DNA from: Bacteroidota bacterium
GTDB taxonomy: Bacteria; Bacteroidota; Bacteroidia; Bacteroidales; UBA10428
Assembly: GCA_023442525.1 (NCBI GenBank)
Contig: JAEZZA010000024.1
Span: 1-61,982, forward strand
Length of the DNA: 61,982 nt
Direction: 5' to 3'
Made by a program: the position numbers and the translations under genes. Within the stretch, counting starts at the first letter, position 1; the number at the start of each line of letters is the position of its first letter. Below, piece by piece: positions 59,001 through 61,982 of this stretch. The notes below the pieces were generated by a model. It was given only the letters and a program-made list of their open reading frames with translations. It was not told the origin of the DNA and did no database searches.

Positions 59001-61982
59001 ACGCAATCGGAACGGTTTACAAACCTTATCAAAATGTGCGGTTTACCGGTCTGGGTGCCAAATACCTGTCATCGGTGAATATGAAGGTCAGGGGAGACCT
59101 TACTATTGATAACGGATACCTGGATAATTCACTGGCCAACAAAAATATCTTCCTTCTGGGCCATTGGTCCGACGCTGTGGTTAACGGTTTTGTCCCCGGC
59201 AAGGGAACAGTGACTTTCCAAGGAACAACAAGGCAGAATACAAGTATCAAATCTGCCGAAGCTTTCTATAATCTCACGGTCGATAATCCGGCAGGTGATT
59301 CCATTATTGGAAGCGGTACCAATGTTTTGTCGGTCACCAACAAGTTGACTCTGAATTCGGGTAATATTATCACCGGTCAGAATCATATGCTTCATGTTAC
59401 CAATACCAGTCCCGCTGCGGTGACTGGTGGAAGACCTGAGTCGTACGTAGACGGGCCGATGCGAAAATCTGTAAACAGGAATTCGTATTTCTCCTTCCCC
59501 ATTGGTAAGGCTGCCCGGTTTGGCAGTTTACATGTATCGGATCTTAGCGCTGCAGGAGTTCTGGAAGCTGAGTACAACGTTGATAATCCTTTTGATCCTT
59601 CTGCAAAGCTGGCTCCCATCGATACGGTAACATCAAAGGAACATTGGCGGATTAATTTCAATACACCAGGTTCAGGTAATGTGAGGATTCGCTGGGATGA
59701 CCAGAGTGATATTATTCCTCTTACTGCAATTGGAAGGACCAAATTAAGAAATGTGGAATGGAACGGAAGTGCATGGCAGAACAGGGGAGGTATAGTAAAC
59801 GGTACCCTGGCAAATGGTACCATTCAAAGCAGTAATTCCGTTAACCTTAATGTGGACCATTACTTTACCATCGGACTTGAAAGCCTGCCGACAGCAGTTA
59901 TTACAACAGGTGATGACCAGATCTGCAATGACGGGGTAGACGCAACAACAGTATTAATTGATCTTACGGGGACAGCGCCATGGTCGATTAAATACAGGAT
60001 CAACGGAGCGCATGAACAGACCATAAATAATATAGGGAGTTCACCGGCTGTTGTGGTACTGAATTCCGAAACTGACGGTTTTGCCGGTCCCGGTACATAT
60101 ACATTTAATGTTTCTTATATAAGTGATGCCACTGGCAGCACTGGAATACGTGATTTCAATAAATCTGTTGATATTACTGTTGGAGAATCACCTGATCCGT
60201 CGATTACGGGTAAAAACCCGGTAAGTCAGAATGAATCGGGGGTTACATACAGTGTTACCGGAGAAACTGGTCATACCTATAATTGGTCGGTTACAGGTGG
60301 TACAATTACAGAGGGACAAGGAACTCCGCAAATAACGGTTAGCTGGGGCGCCGGTACTGCCGGTGTTGTGGAAGTAACTGAAACTGTAGCTGCAACCGGG
60401 TGCTCAGTTTCCACAGATAAAAATATTACCATCAATCTGGCACCCTCGCCTGTAATAACAGGAAAAAGCTCGGTATGCTCTGATGCTTTGGAAACCTATC
60501 AGACCGGGGCTTCTGCAACTCATAAATTTATATGGAATGTAACAGGAGGAACCATTGTAGGTGCGAGTTCAGGGAAAGGTGTGAACAGCATACAGGTAAG
60601 ATGGGGCACAGAAGGATCAGGTTCAGTAGAAGTTAAGGAAGAAATTGAAACACCTTATGGTTTCGGCGTCTACACCTTTGATGTAAACATTAATCCGGTA
60701 CCCGATAATACACTTGAAGTTACAGATCCTGTAGCCTGTCTGGGCGGATCGGCAACTATTGTTGTAAAGAACGGAGAACCGGGAACCGATTATACATTAA
60801 GGTTGAATTCGGATAACACGGTAATTGATTTTGTACATACTACCATGCCGGGAGATGTTTCCCTAACTGCTAATCCTCCGGGAAATACAGAATACAATGT
60901 ATTGGCCAAAAATGAATATGCATGTACAGAACAACTTATCGATCTGGCATCGGTTACGATACAAGATCCGCTTGTGGTTGGTAATATTACGGGCGTAAGC
61001 TCCTCGATACAATGTTCAGGATACGATCCGTCAGTAATGACGGTCACTCCGGCAGGTGCAACAGGCAGCTACGACTACCGCTGGTTGTGCAGCACCGATA
61101 ATGGTATAACCTGGAACGTGATTCCTGATGCAATGACAGCAGCTTATAACCCTGGACCAATAACACAAACCACCTGGTACCGTGCAGAAGTTGACCCAAC
61201 AGGAAGTCCGGATTGTGCATCATGGACTGCCAGTGGCAGTAGGATAGAGATTACAATACAGGGTACACCTATTGTAGGAGACATTTCAGGCGATACTGAA
61301 GTCTGTGAGGGTACGTCACAAACTTATTCAGTAGGTGCATTGGCAGGAGCCACTTCCTACACCTGGATATTGCCGACCGGATGGACTGGCACATCCACCA
61401 CCAACACGATAAATACTACTGCCGGACCGACTGGTACAATCAGAGTCAGGGCTAATAATATCTGCGGATCAGGGGTTGAAAAAACTTTGGATATATCTGT
61501 TTCTACAGTTCCGGCTCAACCTTCACCAATAACCGGAAACAACATTCCGTGTCAAAACACGACGGGATTAACCTACTCGGTAACCGAAGTATCCGGAGTA
61601 ACCTATACCTGGGTTGTACCAACAGGCTGGTCGATTACATCAGGACAAGGAACCAGCTCGATAACCGTAACATCCGGTACTGAATCAGGAAAAATAACGG
61701 TTACCCCTTCCAATACCTGCGGCACCGGCCCATCAGCCAGCTATACAATCACTGTTAATCCATTACCTGCAGATGCAGGTGAGATCACCGGCACTTCCAC
61801 CGTTTGTGCAGGAGAAACCGCAGTTGAATATAGTGTTCCGGCAATTACAAATGCAACATCCTATACCTGGACCTACAGTGGAACCGGAGCTACAATAACC
61901 GGCGGTACTACAAGTAATATAACCATAAACTTTGCATCAGATGCTACTTCAGGTATATTGACTGTACGTGGAGTGAACGACT
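53057..61982 (+). CDS. Giant secreted repeat protein (5' part; open at window edge)
   Basis: An ORF from ATG 53057 runs open for 2,975 codons to the window edge; I checked the frame near 56,040, 59,040 and 61,920. It has a signal peptide (RLLLILISLFFVSGLQSQ). Three homologous modules of about 900 residues start at WNAASTWTTDPSG (about residue 35), WNSNSTWSTDSVGG (about 940) and WDLAESWTLDTLGD (about 1870). Each has parallel beta-helix-like strands and a module-end segment (YPFGVNGKYTPARI, FPVGVTGKYTPATI; YYWKSRSKGFDG, YYWNVVSSGFDN; IDGDFTAG, IDGEYTCG). From about residue 2380 come PKD/Ig-like repeats (TYTWVVPTGWSITSGQGTSSITV). A T9SS cargo surface protein is likely; the C-terminus is outside the window. 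Confidence 0.9.
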   Translation, partial: MKITLHSRRISAKTCMRLLLILISLFFVSGLQSQTLYSYQSGNWNAASTWTTDPSGTLYINPTSAVPAAAVNVVILNGRTVTIPSNNRTCSSLEIKEGGFLLLGNTINHTLGQVSGKGTIRMVAQTNTFAAGSNFTAFVSPGGGTFELVNTSSFTLPAALNTCNNLIINNASSDITVTFAPNPNLEMRINGDLIIRQGTFMINSNSTSINRTITVLGNVEVGTNGKIRTSSNNYIHTFTIGGDFINNGEVWFTNLAAPNYTGNTNNGIVNVVFNNSHAHQSVQCNNTTRFYRISVIKGTDKTYVLNIDASNSDHFSLFGRNNYHSYSDQPPFTTHDALDIQSGTCRLGPNIVLSCLSRGTFFIEPSAMLWIDGAQVTFNDDGEINQGLYVYGTLKITAGGKLTVNDNVTRGIVMRDDAAVIIENGNLSARVIRTSALDGFNRGAFTMKGNSTLTLSGNNTVQGSFATFSMGYPDNVIDISGGVINVLNPTTAAGYGTNFSVHVASDPRNVNITGGTFNVNIPSGRNAYVNSTAPFWNLNITSANPAQNLQIMGYDNTGTSTSNPPDLPAAPLVVLNDFTIENGAVFNNTQNVNVIVGGNFNLATSTSVYTPGNNTTIFNGNRGQNITINGSINGDLNNLTLENGANVNISKDITVRNLLTIGEGCYLNDIGHNITVRGNINNSGVHTSQAGGRITLGGTVQVSIGGSGKGVFGNLLLNNAAGAKLTANQSITGDLRLVANAVLNIGVFNLSLSPGSRIYSATTGTAAAFSNSKMILTSGNESDGGITKFFDASNTTFTYPFGVNGKYTPARIQIQSPTSGGSVTIRPVNKKNPFATSANVLSYYWKSRSKGFDGPVTARQTFRYMQADVVPAGTDNNYVAGVYRNGTWYSLAPDFSTVEELNDSIKFPTPVSSGVNFIDGDFTAGAADAFTSVLTFYSCETGYWNSNSTWSTDSVGGPPCPAGSVPGINIPGPSNPVIIGNGSTYMHTVTVPTGFNNIRTGSLQINSGSVLDLTSTVGHNFGSIPDAKITGNGLLRISSATGATATTEFPSGDFGLFLDSLGGTVEYYSTATLGAATLTIPSVNSSGLPVANYKNLVLSPHTGKNIVLPNSDLTIYGNLSVNGTTTGTARLSASTTSSYTATVKENIFINSGTFQFPNGRAQNITVNGDVVISSGSAFSVSTGGSSVANLVTISGNLTNNGILDFFPAANRYANVVFTGSLNREINGTTATRTRFNAVTVDKGDSRNSVLDVVVNNTAFSLNTTLANALTLANGTFRLTTNTTLNLSTGAFTIPITGCLSANGGTFNLCTSNSDAADLVLNGRLEVIAGAVSIGVPGNSNNNDIEYASAGTPEIIVRGGSLDVIGQIRRGTIIETGSLNYTQSGGQVTIHGTDGQNARSMFEVMNEGSLFRMSGGTLTLINNFNNTSYIDLYIMPDTNDVTGGIIQLGTTSTSNSNFNIVLASPVWDLKIDGVTRVKNVNLRVSPLTVLNDLIIGEPSGLNSTLITNGLDVIIGHNLFNYNATNSTDITSGGFQASVSTQTTTFNGNSAQLIMGRNGNITNFANLVINNTGNSVVDSLGTNTALRINGKLNLIRGILADGGNEIIVTGDIANTAVHRSYTVTGGINLNGNQKQFITGDGNGVFGNLIVNNATGVDVTDNTTINGRLTFTTGLLYIDDMLLTLGPAATIGGTPGVNGMIRLNGALSDLGVRKIYPSGLHAFTFPVGVTGKYTPATIIVTSNTYPGNSSITIKPINGKHPATHEIIPATNELQYYWNVVSSGFDNGVTVAHSYTYIPTDAKPNVTNYVAARYHNFNWTVPSEGSVITGSNMITFTGASYIDGEYTCGINSNFIDLPTFYSRRVTAGLPGGANWDLAESWTLDTLGDGDPAPYVPNGNPLVILPGHKINAVSNGNYAYSILLNGTLDLGNTNSHSHGHVTGNGTLIIKSTDAGYFVFPGGEYDEFMRFPGSTVEYVSEIPATLPNAIGTVYKPYQNVRFTGLGAKYLSSVNMKVRGDLTIDNGYLDNSLANKNIFLLGHWSDAVVNGFVPGKGTVTFQGTTRQNTSIKSAEAFYNLTVDNPAGDSIIGSGTNVLSVTNKLTLNSGNIITGQNHMLHVTNTSPAAVTGGRPESYVDGPMRKSVNRNSYFSFPIGKAARFGSLHVSDLSAAGVLEAEYNVDNPFDPSAKLAPIDTVTSKEHWRINFNTPGSGNVRIRWDDQSDIIPLTAIGRTKLRNVEWNGSAWQNRGGIVNGTLANGTIQSSNSVNLNVDHYFTIGLESLPTAVITTGDDQICNDGVDATTVLIDLTGTAPWSIKYRINGAHEQTINNIGSSPAVVVLNSETDGFAGPGTYTFNVSYISDATGSTGIRDFNKSVDITVGESPDPSITGKNPVSQNESGVTYSVTGETGHTYNWSVTGGTITEGQGTPQITVSWGAGTAGVVEVTETVAATGCSVSTDKNITINLAPSPVITGKSSVCSDALETYQTGASATHKFIWNVTGGTIVGASSGKGVNSIQVRWGTEGSGSVEVKEEIETPYGFGVYTFDVNINPVPDNTLEVTDPVACLGGSATIVVKNGEPGTDYTLRLNSDNTVIDFVHTTMPGDVSLTANPPGNTEYNVLAKNEYACTEQLIDLASVTIQDPLVVGNITGVSSSIQCSGYDPSVMTVTPAGATGSYDYRWLCSTDNGITWNVIPDAMTAAYNPGPITQTTWYRAEVDPTGSPDCASWTASGSRIEITIQGTPIVGDISGDTEVCEGTSQTYSVGALAGATSYTWILPTGWTGTSTTNTINTTAGPTGTIRVRANNICGSGVEKTLDISVSTVPAQPSPITGNNIPCQNTTGLTYSVTEVSGVTYTWVVPTGWSITSGQGTSSITVTSGTESGKITVTPSNTCGTGPSASYTITVNPLPADAGEITGTSTVCAGETAVEYSVPAITNATSYTWTYSGTGATITGGTTSNITINFASDATSGILTVRGVND

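Overview
The window is a chromosomal segment of a Bacteroidota bacterium, most likely of the Bacteroidales or a close relative. The evidence is TAnnTTTG promoter boxes, a type IX secretion (T9SS) type B C-terminal domain, a Bacteroidetes-type DAHP synthase/chorismate mutase fusion, Wzi/Wza/Wzc capsule proteins and a DUF6702 protein. No rRNA, tRNA, CRISPR array or recognisable IS transposase was seen.

Region 1 (1-28.9 kb, minus strand) is one long surface-polysaccharide locus, transcribed from wzi (28,913) toward position 1. In transcription order it holds Wzi, a UDP-glucuronate 4-epimerase-like enzyme, Wza, a fused Wzc/BY-kinase, the flippase Wzx, a Wzy-type polymerase, four GT4 glycosyltransferases, a beta-propeller-like orphan, a hexapeptide acyltransferase, a NodB deacetylase, an asparagine synthase-like amidotransferase and a nucleotide-sugar dehydrogenase. 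These are followed by a flavoenzyme, a NodB deacetylase, a DPM1/ArnC-like GT2 and an ArnT-like GT39, then a GT2, then capE-capF-capG for UDP-N-acetyl-L-fucosamine. Most genes overlap by a few bases, as expected for a Wzx/Wzy operon. The initiating phosphoglycosyltransferase is not in the window.

Region 2 (29.1-33.6 kb, plus) encodes a DUF6702 secreted protein, a T9SS cargo protein with FN3-like domains and a TPR protein. Region 3 (33.6-40.1 kb, plus) is an aromatic amino acid operon: pheA, DAHP synthase/chorismate mutase, aroB, aroD, aroC, tyrA. It is preceded by a consensus promoter, an 18-codon leader peptide with seven consecutive Phe/Tyr codons and an intrinsic terminator with a competing antiterminator, which is the design of a ribosome-mediated attenuator. 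The operon is split by a DUF559 endonuclease-like gene bounded by about 40-bp inverted repeats, resembling a small mobile cassette.

Region 4 (40.2-52.6 kb) is a mixed housekeeping/envelope stretch: twin TM/coiled-coil/beta-barrel proteins, nth, a lipoprotein and secreted-protein pair, uvrA, an ECF-like sigma factor, a small protein, mdh, a phosphotriesterase-family lipoprotein and a sugar isomerase-like lipoprotein. Its intergenic spaces carry several families of dispersed hairpin repeats. Region 5 (53.06 kb to the right edge) is the 5' 8.9 kb of one giant secreted protein with three homologous modules of about 2.7 kb followed by PKD-like repeats.

A recurring theme is short repeats sitting at gene 3' ends. 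A heptamer tandem array (TAGCCTG/CAGGCTA) adds codons and a stop to uvrA and lies at the capE/capF and capG ends, and other dispersed repeats extend the DUF6702 gene. The features I would check first are the Phe/Tyr attenuator, the DUF559 cassette, the Arn-like enzyme trio in the capsule locus and the triplicated giant protein.
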